Below, one piece after another: positions 1 to 7,205 of a stretch of DNA of 64,000 nucleotides; the stretch's first letter is position 1; every line of letters begins with the position of its first letter. The position numbers were made by a program, and so were the translations under genes. The notes under the pieces were generated by a model that saw only the letters and a list, made by a program, of their open reading frames with translations, did no database searches and was not told where the DNA came from. Source of the DNA: Archaeoglobus veneficus SNP6 (GTDB lineage Archaea > Halobacteriota > Archaeoglobi > Archaeoglobales > Archaeoglobaceae); contig NC_015320.1 in the NCBI RefSeq assembly GCF_000194625.1, positions 1,286,612 to 1,350,611 on the forward strand, read 5' to 3'.

Positions 1-149
1 TCGAATTTGCACGAAACCTTGACTATTTTGGAATAATTCTCACGACAGAGAGAGACAACGAGGGGGCAATTAGTCTCTTTAAAAAGATGGGTTTCGAAGT
101 AATCGGCGAGGAAGGCGGAGTGCAGATGTACCTCTCACTCGAGTGTTAA
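1..149 (+). CDS. GNAT-family N-acetyltransferase, C-terminal fragment
   Basis: The window opens inside this gene; 48 codons and a TAA stop remain in the frame that begins at base 3. The visible part contains ERDNEGAISLFKKMGF, the usual last helix and strand of GNAT acetyltransferases, where the Asn and the following helix contact acetyl-CoA, followed by a short terminal strand. The substrate cannot be deduced; RimI-like protein acetylation is one possibility. The end overlaps the convergent PP-loop gene by 4 bases. Confidence 0.7.
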   Translation, partial: EFARNLDYFGIILTTERDNEGAISLFKKMGFEVIGEEGGVQMYLSLEC

Positions 150-736
150 TCAATTTTTATTTCTTCCACCAGTTCCACGAGTCCCGAAACATTAACAGGC
201 TTTATTTCCGAAAGTTTGGCCTTTGTGACCGGGTTTTTCGGCACTGCACTGCATTCGTCACCCTTCTCAATGGAGATCTCGTACGTTCCGATTTCCTTTG
301 CTATGCCGATTATTTCATCCTTGTCGAAGCCTATCAACGGCCTCAGCACCGGTATTCTGACCGCTGCATCTTCTGCCCGCAGGTTCGGAATAGTCTGGCT
401 CGCCACCTGCCCGAGGCTGTCTCCTGTCAGAAGCGCTGCACAGCCTATCTTTTCCGCGAGCATCTCAGCTATGCTGAGCATGCCCCTCTTACAGTACACA
501 CACGTGTACCTGTCCTTCGGTACAAGCTCGATCAGCCTCGAGTGAGGAATCACGAAAATTCTACCTGAGCCTCCGTATTCCTTCAATTTCGATGCTAATC
601 TGATTGCCTTATTTACACTCGCGCTTCCCATCGAGAAATGCAGGTATTCAACACTGCAACCCCTCCTGAGCATGATGTAGCAGGCTACGGCTGAGTCTAT
701 ACCTCCGGAAAGGAGAGCAAGAATTTTCATCTGCAT
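146..736 (-). CDS. thiI: Stand-alone PP-loop domain of ThiI-type tRNA 4-thiouridine synthetase
   Basis: About 196 residues matching only the C-terminal catalytic half of ThiI, which activates U8 of tRNA by adenylation before sulfur transfer. The protein starts almost directly at the ATP-binding PP-loop LALLSGGIDSAVA. Further on are a CxxC (CVYC) and the family motif GDSLGQVASQT. The N-terminal ferredoxin-like and THUMP domains are missing here; a separate gene at 31090-31932 carries them. ATG at 736 is preferred because GGTGAT lies just before it; an in-frame GTG at 754 is less likely. It follows the transporter gene at 771-1979 by about 35 bases and is probably cotranscribed with it. Sulfur could equally be used for thiamine; that is not shown by the sequence. 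Confidence 0.85.
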   Translation of the reverse strand: MQMKILALLSGGIDSAVACYIMLRRGCSVEYLHFSMGSASVNKAIRLASKLKEYGGSGRIFVIPHSRLIELVPKDRYTCVYCKRGMLSIAEMLAEKIGCAALLTGDSLGQVASQTIPNLRAEDAAVRIPVLRPLIGFDKDEIIGIAKEIGTYEISIEKGDECSAVPKNPVTKAKLSEIKPVNVSGLVELVEEIKID

Positions 737-770
737 GGTATCACCCGTAATCACATCGACAGCACTTCAA

Positions 771-1979
771 TCATACCACCTGAAAGACCTTAAGAGCTAC
801 CACATAGCATGCCGTTCCAAGGACGTCCATGAACGACGTTATGAGAGGAATCCCAACGTTGTCGGGGTCGAGACCTTTTTTGAAAGAGATTATCGAGAAG
901 TAGTAAGACATGGCATCTATCATCAGCATTAAGAGCTGTCCTGCCAGCAGAGTTACAAGAACCATCTCGATCAAAGGGATTGTGGGAAGTGAAAGCATGA
1001 CATTAACAGCATAACCTATAACGCCCACGAGAGAGAATATAACGAGGGCTATGACGTGCATGGCCCCAAAGTTGAGCAAAACATCCTTTTGGGGTTTTAT
1101 ACTCGGCTCAAGCAAACCGAGGTGTAGCATGGTGGAGAATCGGGCTGCAAGAATTCCGCCCATGGCTCCACCATCCTCGAGAAAGGCAGGAACTACAGTA
1201 AGCAGACCTGCAATGGCTATGAACTTGTCGAGTTCTCCGCCGAGGATGGCCCCAGCCCCAAACTGCAGAAACGTGCAGACGGCAAGGATAGGCATACTTT
1301 CCCTCACGATTCTCAAGCCCATTTCAGATCTGCTGGCGAAGAGGAGGAGCAGAGAAGTAACGAGTATCAGCACAATCCCATAGGCTTTGTACGTGGTTTC
1401 CATCGAAATGACGGCATCGGCTGCGACGAAAATGAGGGGGAGAGTTATCAGATCACCGAAAAGAGTAATTAAGGGGGCAGTAAGGTTGTCGGGATTCCAC
1501 CCCCAGCGAAAGCTGCCTATTGCAAGCATGAGTGTTGCAGGAATCATAAGCGCTGCGGACAGAAAGGCCGATATAGCGGAAATCAAAATCAGATCTATAC
1601 ACACGTTCTCAACGTTTAGGCTCAAACCCATTATGTACGCTACCACCGCCGCAAAAGCGCCGTTAACAACGCTGAAGACGAGAAGGAGGAAAGTTGACGA
1701 AGAAATGTTTTTGAGAACAAGGGGGTTTGCCTCCAATCTGGGAGCAATTCTGCCAGTGTGAAGGTACGAGCCGAGCCTCGAGCCGAGAGACGCGTAAATG
1801 TTGCCTCTCAGCCCTATGCTCGGCGGGATGAGTAGTATCAGAGCGGGGATGAGTCCGAACTTTGCTGAAGAGTGGCCCATAACAACGCCGGTAATAAGAT
1901 CTCCGAACGTACAGAGAATGAGGGCCACGAGACTTTCCTTCACGTCCCTGAAATTCATTCGAATAGAATCGATAGGCAC
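771..1979 (-). CDS. MgtE/SLC41-type divalent cation transporter with two fused membrane domains
   Basis: A 402-residue, very hydrophobic protein with about ten membrane segments. It is an internal duplication of the MgtE membrane domain: each half has a proline-rich PPSIGLRGN- or PAFLEDGG-like segment and ends in a DPDN motif followed by a GDL or SFMD helix (GWNPDNLTAPLIT and GLDPDNVGIPLIT). The cytosolic N and CBS domains of bacterial MgtE are absent, as in the SLC41 group, so Mg2+ or a related divalent cation is the likely substrate. GTG at 1979 is the longest start but touches the GGAGGT; ATG at 1958 (MNFRDVKES) is possible. The leader contains a short palindrome over the ribosome site. 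Confidence 0.8.
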   Translation of the reverse strand: MPIDSIRMNFRDVKESLVALILCTFGDLITGVVMGHSSAKFGLIPALILLIPPSIGLRGNIYASLGSRLGSYLHTGRIAPRLEANPLVLKNISSSTFLLLVFSVVNGAFAAVVAYIMGLSLNVENVCIDLILISAISAFLSAALMIPATLMLAIGSFRWGWNPDNLTAPLITLFGDLITLPLIFVAADAVISMETTYKAYGIVLILVTSLLLLFASRSEMGLRIVRESMPILAVCTFLQFGAGAILGGELDKFIAIAGLLTVVPAFLEDGGAMGGILAARFSTMLHLGLLEPSIKPQKDVLLNFGAMHVIALVIFSLVGVIGYAVNVMLSLPTIPLIEMVLVTLLAGQLLMLMIDAMSYYFSIISFKKGLDPDNVGIPLITSFMDVLGTACYVVALKVFQVV

Positions 1980-1995
1980 ACCTCCCCGTGGAGGT
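1980..1995 (-). promoter_or_regulatory. Palindrome covering the ribosome-binding site of the cation transporter gene
   Basis: ACCTCC and GGAGGT form a 6-base inverted repeat around a 4-base loop. In the leftward transcript the GGAGGT arm is the Shine-Dalgarno-like element, so the hairpin could hide it. An AT-rich promoter-like stretch lies just upstream at about 2000-2020. Whether the structure controls translation is inference. Confidence 0.35.
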
Positions 1996-2028
1996 TTAAT
2001 AAATACCAGTATATATTTCTTGCCTTGT

Positions 2029-2145
2029 CTACCTTACAAGCCTTTTTTCGAGTTCCAGAGCTTTTTTGAGGGTTGTAAAGAACAGTAATGCTATCAGGAG
2101 CATGACGACCATTGACGCTGCAAAAACTGCTGTGAAGTCATCCAT
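2029..2145 (-). CDS. ccmD: CcmD-like small membrane protein (cytochrome c maturation)
   Basis: A 38-codon gene that begins one base after the ccmC stop codon (TGA ATG). It has a GGAGGTGG ribosome site inside the end of ccmC. The product starts MDDFTAVFAASMVVMLL, has one transmembrane helix, then a charged amphipathic tail rich in Lys, Glu and Arg. Size, topology and position after ccmC are those of CcmD, which holds CcmC and holo-CcmE together in the heme-handling complex. No ccmE or ccmF is present downstream in this window. Sequence similarity in so small a protein is weak, so the name rests mostly on context. Confidence 0.6.
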   Translation of the reverse strand: MDDFTAVFAASMVVMLLIALLFFTTLKKALELEKRLVR

Positions 2146-2787
2146 TCAGACCACCTCCATTTCCATTTTTGACAGTCTGACATCCACAATCATGTACGCC
2201 ACGTAGAGGAGCAGGAAGGAGACGATCATCGGGCCAAGAGCCATGCCTATACCGAGCCCTATGCTGAGCTCCTGCGTGGAAGGGTGAAGAGAGAAGTATA
2301 TGCGCGTCGATAAATAGCTGAGTGGAACCGTGACATAGCAGAAGATGGCAAGAATTGACGAGACCTTCGCCCTCTCCTCAATATCCTCCACAGAAGAGCG
2401 TAGAGCGAAATAGGCTGCGTAGGCGAACCAGAGGATCAGCACCGTGGTTTCTCTCGGATCCCAGTTCCAGTACGAACCCCATGCAACCTTCGCCCATATC
2501 GAGCCGCTTATAAGTGCTGCGGTTATCATGAAAAAACCGGCCTTGGCTGAAGAGGCTGAGATAATATCCCATCCGTAGTCTCTCGTTCTGAGGTATTGAA
2601 TTGACGCTATAAGTGTCACCGTGAAAGCTGTAAACGAGCAGATGGCTGATGGCAGGTGGAAAAATATAATCCTGTAGTTATTTCTGAGCAGAGGTTCTGG
2701 GGAAGGCGGAAGCTTCACCAGTGCCGTGTATGATGCAAAGGTGAAAAGGAGCAGCGAGAGCACCATGAGAACTGCAGCCTTTTTCAT
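2146..2787 (-). CDS. ccmC: Heme exporter/handling protein CcmC
   Basis: A 213-residue integral membrane protein with six predicted helices. It contains the tryptophan-rich WWD signature of heme-handling proteins (WGSYWNWDPRET) in an external loop, flanked by His residues (FFHLPSA and SLHPSTQ) that act as axial heme ligands in CcmC/CcsA. The length is typical for CcmC (CcmF and CcsA are longer). It forms a pair with the small ccmD-like gene directly after it. The role is delivery of heme to the chaperone CcmE for c-type cytochromes. A TATA-like stretch lies about 30 bases before the ATG. Confidence 0.88.
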   Translation of the reverse strand: MKKAAVLMVLSLLLFTFASYTALVKLPPSPEPLLRNNYRIIFFHLPSAICSFTAFTVTLIASIQYLRTRDYGWDIISASSAKAGFFMITAALISGSIWAKVAWGSYWNWDPRETTVLILWFAYAAYFALRSSVEDIEERAKVSSILAIFCYVTVPLSYLSTRIYFSLHPSTQELSIGLGIGMALGPMIVSFLLLYVAYMIVDVRLSKMEMEVV

Positions 2788-2909
2788 GGCAGTCAGTAAT
2801 ACAAAGGGTATATAGCGTTTTTCATAATATATGGTACAGAAGGCTGCTAATTGCGAACACCGAAAAGTATATAAGTGATGATGATAATGAAGATTATAAT
2901 GAGGTGATG

Positions 2910-3155
2910 ATGGTGGAGAAGCTTGTTATAGTTCAAACAAAACTCCCGGAAGATGTGCTTGCCGAGCTGAAGAAGAAGACAGGGGAGAAGACGACAAAAG
3001 AAGCTCTTGCAAAGGCGATAGACCATTACCTCGAATGTTCCAACATAGAACCCACACCAAAGGTTAGCGGAGCTAAGAAGAGGAGGAGCGGAAGACTGCC
3101 AGTTTACCTCAACAACATCTTTGAGCAGTACAAAATCACCGCAAGCAATGATTAG
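2910..3155 (+). CDS. Small archaeal protein, DUF5371-like
   Basis: About 81 residues. The first 45 look like a short strand followed by two helices (VEKLVIVQTKLPEDVLAELKK, then a second helix ending in IDHYLEC), the layout of ribbon-helix-helix proteins. The tail is basic (AKKRRSGRLP). The start was placed at the second of two adjacent ATGs because GAGGTGAT ends one base upstream; a TATA-like TATATAAG lies about 40 bases before it. It is divergent from ccmC. I recognise it as a small family common in Archaeoglobales and methanogens with no established function; DNA binding is inference. Confidence 0.6.
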   Translation: MVEKLVIVQTKLPEDVLAELKKKTGEKTTKEALAKAIDHYLECSNIEPTPKVSGAKKRRSGRLPVYLNNIFEQYKITASND

Positions 3156-3201
3156 AGATTTAATGGAAAGAAAAATATACCACCATCGTAAGCTATAAAC
3201 T

Positions 3202-3834
3202 ATGACCAACGCAGACGTACTGCTAATCTCTGATCCTGGATATGAAGGGGTTTCTCTCCTGTTTAACCTTGCATCACAGTATTCCTCAAATATAGTTTGG
3301 ATTGCTGCCGAACCACCGGCAATTATCGAATCTATAGTTTCTGCTTACGAATTCAAAGGTCGCCTCAATGTCGTCACACCTAAACAGTGGAGGGGCTATA
3401 ACTTTGTCAACATAATGAACCTCAACGAGGTGAGCATAGCAATATCAAAAGCTGGAGAGGAGTTCAAGGAGTTTTCTCTAATAATTACACTTATTCCAGA
3501 GCTTTTACTCATACACGGACTGGAAAAAACGTATCTTTTCATGCTGAACACAATCTGGAAAATTCACAATCAAGGTGGCATAACATTCGCACTGCTGACT
3601 AAAGGGGCGCAAAGTGTGAGAGACGAGATAATGATGGAGAGACCTTTCGCCTGTGTACTCAGACTAAACAAGACACTCGCTGACTCCGGATGGATCAGAA
3701 AGCTCGTTATAGAAACGCCGATATCAACCATCAGTCAGGAGATCTACGAGATCCAGGTAAGTGGCTTCAGGGTTGATATGCCCGAGGAAATTAAGGAAGG
3801 GCTAATTCAGGCGCTAAAGGTTCGAAACCATTAG
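3202..3834 (+). CDS. KaiC/RecA-fold-like protein with a degraded P-loop
   Basis: A 210-residue cytosolic protein with an alternating strand and helix pattern. The first strand and loop, VLLISDPGYEGVSLLFNLA, match the position of a Walker A motif in KaiC-like ATPases (GxPGxGKTxL), but the lysine and the following Thr are gone. A hydrophobic strand (FSLIITLIPELLLIHG) stands where Walker B would be. It therefore looks like a non-hydrolysing member of the KaiC/ArlH/GvpD-type group; this is my inference from pattern, not a family I can name. The gene appears leaderless: a TATA-like AAATATAC lies about 26 bases before ATG. Its end overlaps the convergent PUA gene by 4 bases. Confidence 0.5.
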   Translation: MTNADVLLISDPGYEGVSLLFNLASQYSSNIVWIAAEPPAIIESIVSAYEFKGRLNVVTPKQWRGYNFVNIMNLNEVSIAISKAGEEFKEFSLIITLIPELLLIHGLEKTYLFMLNTIWKIHNQGGITFALLTKGAQSVRDEIMMERPFACVLRLNKTLADSGWIRKLVIETPISTISQEIYEIQVSGFRVDMPEEIKEGLIQALKVRNH

Positions 3835-4388
3835 TACGCGTTGTACAGCTTTTCTTTTCTTAAATATTCTCCTCTATCCAATAGGTTCTCAACCACAACC
3901 CTATCAGGGTCCTTTTCCTTCATTTCCATCATTCGGTGCCAGTCAAATCTGCTTTTGCCTATGCCAAGAATGTCGCCATTTTCGTTGCAGACCATCACGA
4001 TGTCGTTCTCGCCGGTATCTTCAGTTATCCCAATAACCGACGACGCAAAAACATCTCTGCCATAGAGAAACAGCATTTCTCCCTTCTCGCTCAGATATAC
4101 CCGTTTACTCTCTTTCTTTGCAAGAAAAAAAGTTCCCTCAATGCTGAACCTGAACCTCCGCCCAACCTCTCCCAATTTTATGCCCGCATGCCTCAGATTG
4201 AGGCCAGGAAAGCGTTGCAAAAATTCGTCGAGTTCTCTTGCAAGCCCGAAGACTTCCTTTAGCTCTCCATCCCTTATCAGGATGACGTTGTTTTCGAGAA
4301 AGTCAAGAGAATCGTAGGCGGAGAGAGCTTTTTTTATTGTTTTTTCCTCTCTCCTCTTTGGTCCCCTGAGTCTGAAATCTACAACCAT
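3831..4388 (-). CDS. PUA-domain RNA-binding protein, NIP7/UPF0113-like
   Basis: 185 residues in two parts. The N-terminal half is a charged alpha/beta region. The C-terminal half is a PUA domain with the characteristic GRDVFASSVIGI strand-loop and a NENGDILGIGKS segment, where the glycine-rich turn contacts RNA. This arrangement is that of archaeal NIP7-type proteins involved in ribosome assembly. The ATG overlaps the end of the upstream gene (4379-4771) by 10 bases, so the two are translated together. Assignment to NIP7 rather than another PUA family is moderate. Confidence 0.65.
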   Translation of the reverse strand: MVVDFRLRGPKRREEKTIKKALSAYDSLDFLENNVILIRDGELKEVFGLARELDEFLQRFPGLNLRHAGIKLGEVGRRFRFSIEGTFFLAKKESKRVYLSEKGEMLFLYGRDVFASSVIGITEDTGENDIVMVCNENGDILGIGKSRFDWHRMMEMKEKDPDRVVVENLLDRGEYLRKEKLYNAY

Positions 4389-4771
4389 ACTCTTCTCCTC
4401 AGGGCCCTGACAACAGAAGAGTAGTCGCCGTCTATTCTAAAGCTTTCAACTGTATTAATTATTACATCCCTGCCCTCAACATCGCGTAGCTCGCATTTCT
4501 CGCTAAAGACTACTTCCCCATTCGGCGACGCTTCAAACCCATCCATGTTCTCCTCGAGCCCTACAATTCTGTAGCTGCGCCTCAGGAAGTATGGTAGCGG
4601 CCTGTCGTCAAAGAACCTCAGCCTCGCCTCAGTCTCGTTGGCGATTATAGAGGTATTCATCGAGAGGGCAAGGGCATTTATTCCGATCTCCCTTTCGTCG
4701 AGTTCGCTACTAAAACCTCCTACCTTACTCACATACGTATCTGCCAAGATTTCCTTCGGGTAGAGGTACAT
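4379..4771 (-). CDS. Conserved-looking hypothetical protein, 130 aa, upstream of PUA protein
   Basis: No family recognised. It is a soluble protein of mixed strands with many acidic and arginine residues and no membrane segment or signal peptide. The coding frame is clean, ends inside the start of the PUA gene, and starts with ATG about 28 bases after a TATA-like TTATATTTAA, so the transcript is probably leaderless. The overlap suggests a joint role with the PUA protein in RNA or ribosome work, which is inference from context. Confidence 0.6.
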   Translation of the reverse strand: MYLYPKEILADTYVSKVGGFSSELDEREIGINALALSMNTSIIANETEARLRFFDDRPLPYFLRRSYRIVGLEENMDGFEASPNGEVVFSEKCELRDVEGRDVIINTVESFRIDGDYSSVVRALRRRVWL

Positions 4772-4829
4772 CGGTGGTGTGCTTTTAAATTATTAAATAT
4801 AAGGTTTTTGCTGAATGTCCTCTCTGAGA

Positions 4830-4967
4830 TTAACCAAATTTACTAAGTATAACACTGTTCACAACATACCGACAGCCCCCCACCATCCTCAGAGCTTCTG
4901 AAGCTATGGTGCTGGCTACAATCCCGCCCAACAAAAACATTCGAAAACATTTTTTAGCCTCATTCAT
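4830..4967 (-). CDS. Possible 45-residue membrane peptide or gene remnant
   Basis: An open frame from ATG (MNEAKKCFRMFLLGG...) to TAA in the gap between the ACT regulator and the hypothetical gene at 4379. It has a glycine- and alanine-rich hydrophobic stretch of about 18 residues, one possible transmembrane helix. There is no clear ribosome site, and the start is only 13 bases from the divergent gene at 4980. It may be a real small protein or the last piece of a lost gene. Apart from this, the gap 4772-4979 shows only the two promoters. Confidence 0.25.
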   Translation of the reverse strand: MNEAKKCFRMFLLGGIVASTIASEALRMVGGCRYVVNSVILSKFG

Positions 4968-4979
4968 AATTTTGAGACA

Positions 4980-5477
4980 ATGTGGAAAAGAATCGTGGAG
5001 AAGTTCGAGAGGTATCCATCTCAGATTGCTGTGGCGAGGGAGTTCCTGAGGCTTGGAATAAGTGTCAGGGATGGTAAAGCCTACTGCGGTAACATCGAAC
5101 TTGTGCCGACCAAGATTGCAGAGGCAATAGGCGTTGACAGAAAGGTAGTCATAATGGCAATTCAGAACATCGAAAGCGACGAAGAGCTCAGAAGTGTATT
5201 TTCATCGCTGAAACCCGTTGCGAATATAACCGAGGTGGCACGCATACTTGGCTGCGGTGTTCTTGAGGTTTACGCCGATAGTCACAAGATAGGAATCGTT
5301 GCAGGAATATCCTCTATTCTCGCGAGGGAAGGTATCTCAATAAGGTTCATTCTCGGTGAAGATCCAGAGCTCAGCGTCGAGTCAAAACTGACGGTGGTAA
5401 CAGACACTAAAATCCCCGGAAGACTCGTTGATGAGTTTCTTGCCATAGAAGGTGTCCAGAAGATAGTCATCAGCTGA
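4980..5477 (+). CDS. ACT-domain regulator of amino acid metabolism (COG2061-like)
   Basis: 165 residues. Residues about 1-75 form a helical DNA-binding-like region (PTKIAEAIGVDRKVVIMAIQNI has the pattern of a helix-turn-helix). Residues about 90-165 form an ACT domain, VEVYADSHKIGIVAGISSILAREGISI, the usual amino acid-binding strand-helix unit. This architecture matches archaeal proteins described as regulators of amino acid metabolism. The ligand is unknown. It stands alone, divergent from the genes to the left and convergent with tatC. Confidence 0.7.
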   Translation: MWKRIVEKFERYPSQIAVAREFLRLGISVRDGKAYCGNIELVPTKIAEAIGVDRKVVIMAIQNIESDEELRSVFSSLKPVANITEVARILGCGVLEVYADSHKIGIVAGISSILAREGISIRFILGEDPELSVESKLTVVTDTKIPGRLVDEFLAIEGVQKIVIS

Positions 5478-5489
5478 GCTTCTGTTTTT

Positions 5490-6254
5490 TTAGACTGCTC
5501 GCCTTGTTCTCATCCCATTCTCCCGCTTCCCCTCCATGAGCCCTGCTATTGCTATACTCAGCTCGTACATGACAACGACGAGGCCGAGAATCACGATCTG
5601 GCTTAAGCCCGTTATGTCGAGGGTGACATTCGTTGCAAGAATGAAAACGGCAATGTAAATTATCAGCCTCTTCTCCTTCAACCACTTTGAGTCTATCAGA
5701 CCGATCCGTACTGCAATAACCGCTAAAACCGGAATCTGAAAAGCTAGTCCAAAAGCAAGAAATATTTTGAATGCCCCGTAAAGTGTCTTTTTAACGGAAA
5801 GAAACGGCTCAGCTCCGAGATAGCTGGAGGTTGCGAGGCCGTAAAGCTTCGGAATCACGACGAAGTATGCGAGGGCTGTACCAAGGAGAAACAGCAGGTA
5901 AGAGAAGGGGAGAAAAGTCTTGACGAACTTCCGCTCGTGCTCGTAAAGTCCGGGTTTTGCAAACAGGTAGAGTTCGTAAACGATGTACGGATAGGCTACG
6001 AAAAACGTCAGGACGAAAGAGAAAGCGAGACGGGCCATTATCCACTCCGTCGGCGTGTAAACGACCATGTCAAGCTCCTCTCTGAAAACATCCATCCAGA
6101 ATCTCTTGATCAGTTCGCTGGAGAACTGGAAAACGATGGCCATGCCTGCAACTATAACAATGAGCACCCTCGTCGTTCTGCTCTTTAACTCGGCCAGGTG
6201 CTCCCTGAGCTCCATTTCCCTGTCTTCAGGTGGATGTGCTGGATGCACGGCCAA
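5490..6254 (-). CDS. tatC: Twin-arginine translocase subunit TatC
   Basis: A 254-residue membrane protein with six helices and the family markers: LREHLAELKSR at the cytosolic N-terminus, the FxxYPYIVYELYLFAKPGLYEHER stretch (shown here only by its ends) with the conserved Glu in the first cytosolic loop, and the NVTLD and E residues near the last helices. TatC binds the twin-arginine signal of folded exported proteins. No tatA lies next to it. The start is uncertain: TTG at 6254, GTG at 6248 or ATG at 6215. A TATA-like box about 27 bases from the GTG favours 6248. Confidence 0.93.
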   Translation of the reverse strand: MAVHPAHPPEDREMELREHLAELKSRTTRVLIVIVAGMAIVFQFSSELIKRFWMDVFREELDMVVYTPTEWIMARLAFSFVLTFFVAYPYIVYELYLFAKPGLYEHERKFVKTFLPFSYLLFLLGTALAYFVVIPKLYGLATSSYLGAEPFLSVKKTLYGAFKIFLAFGLAFQIPVLAVIAVRIGLIDSKWLKEKRLIIYIAVFILATNVTLDITGLSQIVILGLVVVMYELSIAIAGLMEGKRENGMRTRRAV

Positions 6255-6332
6255 GCTTGAAGTGCGTAGAACTTAACATTTCCGCAATAGGAATCATCGA
6301 AAAATCTATAACCCTGCTATTGAGCTACGAAC

Positions 6333-7205
6333 ATGGAAAAAGTCGAGGCAATAGTAGAAGCCTTACCCTTCATAAAAGAATTCCACGGCTCCTGCATGGT
6401 CATTAAAATTGGTGGGCACGCGATGGTGAGTGAAGACGTACTCGAGAAAACTATCCGCGATATCCTGCTACTCTACTTCGTCGGTATCAAGCCTGTCGTC
6501 ATTCATGGCGGTGGGCCGGAAATCACGGAAAAGATGGAGAGACTTGGCATAAAGCCCAAGTTTGTTGATGGGTTGAGAGTTACCGACAAGGAGACGATGG
6601 AAATCGTAGAGATGGTTCTCGATGGCAAGATCAACTCGAAAATCGTCACAACTTTCATTAAGAATGGGGGAAAAGCTGTAGGACTTAGCGGGAAAGACGG
6701 TCTGCTCGTCGTTGCGAAGAAGAAAGTTAAGAAGAAAAAAGAGGGAGATAGGGAAATAATAATAGACCTCGGTTACGTTGGCGAAACAGAATACGTCAAC
6801 CCCGAGATTCTTCAAATTCTCATAGAGAAGGGGTTCATTCCTGTCGTTTCACCTGTTGCTGCAGACCTTGAAGGAAACTGCTACAATCTCAACGCAGATC
6901 TCGTTGCAGGCAACATAGCCGCTGCTCTGAAGGCGAAGAAGCTCATAATGCTGACAGACGTTCCGGGAATACTTTCAGACCTCAGCGACAAAGCATCACT
7001 CATAACGAGGATTAGGGCAGACGAACTCGAGCAGATGCTGAAGGAGGGCAAACTCAGGGGAGGAATGGTTCCGAAAGTGGAAGCAGTTCTTACAGCGCTG
7101 AGAGGGGGGGTCGAGAGAGCCCATATAATAGACGGTTCGCGCGAACACTCCATTCTCCTTGAGCTATTCACGAGGAAGGGAATAGGAACAATGGTGGAGC
7201 CGTGA
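6333..7205 (+). CDS. argB: Acetylglutamate kinase
   Basis: 290 residues of the amino acid kinase fold. It phosphorylates N-acetyl-L-glutamate in arginine synthesis. Visible motifs are VIKIGGHAM for the phosphate of ATP, VIHGGGPEI for substrate binding, GLSGKDG, and the late NLNAD and GGMVPKV segments that close over nucleotide. The length is normal. The ATG is about 28 bases after a TATA-like TCTATAAC, so the message is probably leaderless. It leads a three-gene set with direct overlaps to the next two genes, pointing to arginine and ornithine metabolism. Confidence 0.95.
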   Translation: MEKVEAIVEALPFIKEFHGSCMVIKIGGHAMVSEDVLEKTIRDILLLYFVGIKPVVIHGGGPEITEKMERLGIKPKFVDGLRVTDKETMEIVEMVLDGKINSKIVTTFIKNGGKAVGLSGKDGLLVVAKKKVKKKKEGDREIIIDLGYVGETEYVNPEILQILIEKGFIPVVSPVAADLEGNCYNLNADLVAGNIAAALKAKKLIMLTDVPGILSDLSDKASLITRIRADELEQMLKEGKLRGGMVPKVEAVLTALRGGVERAHIIDGSREHSILLELFTRKGIGTMVEP

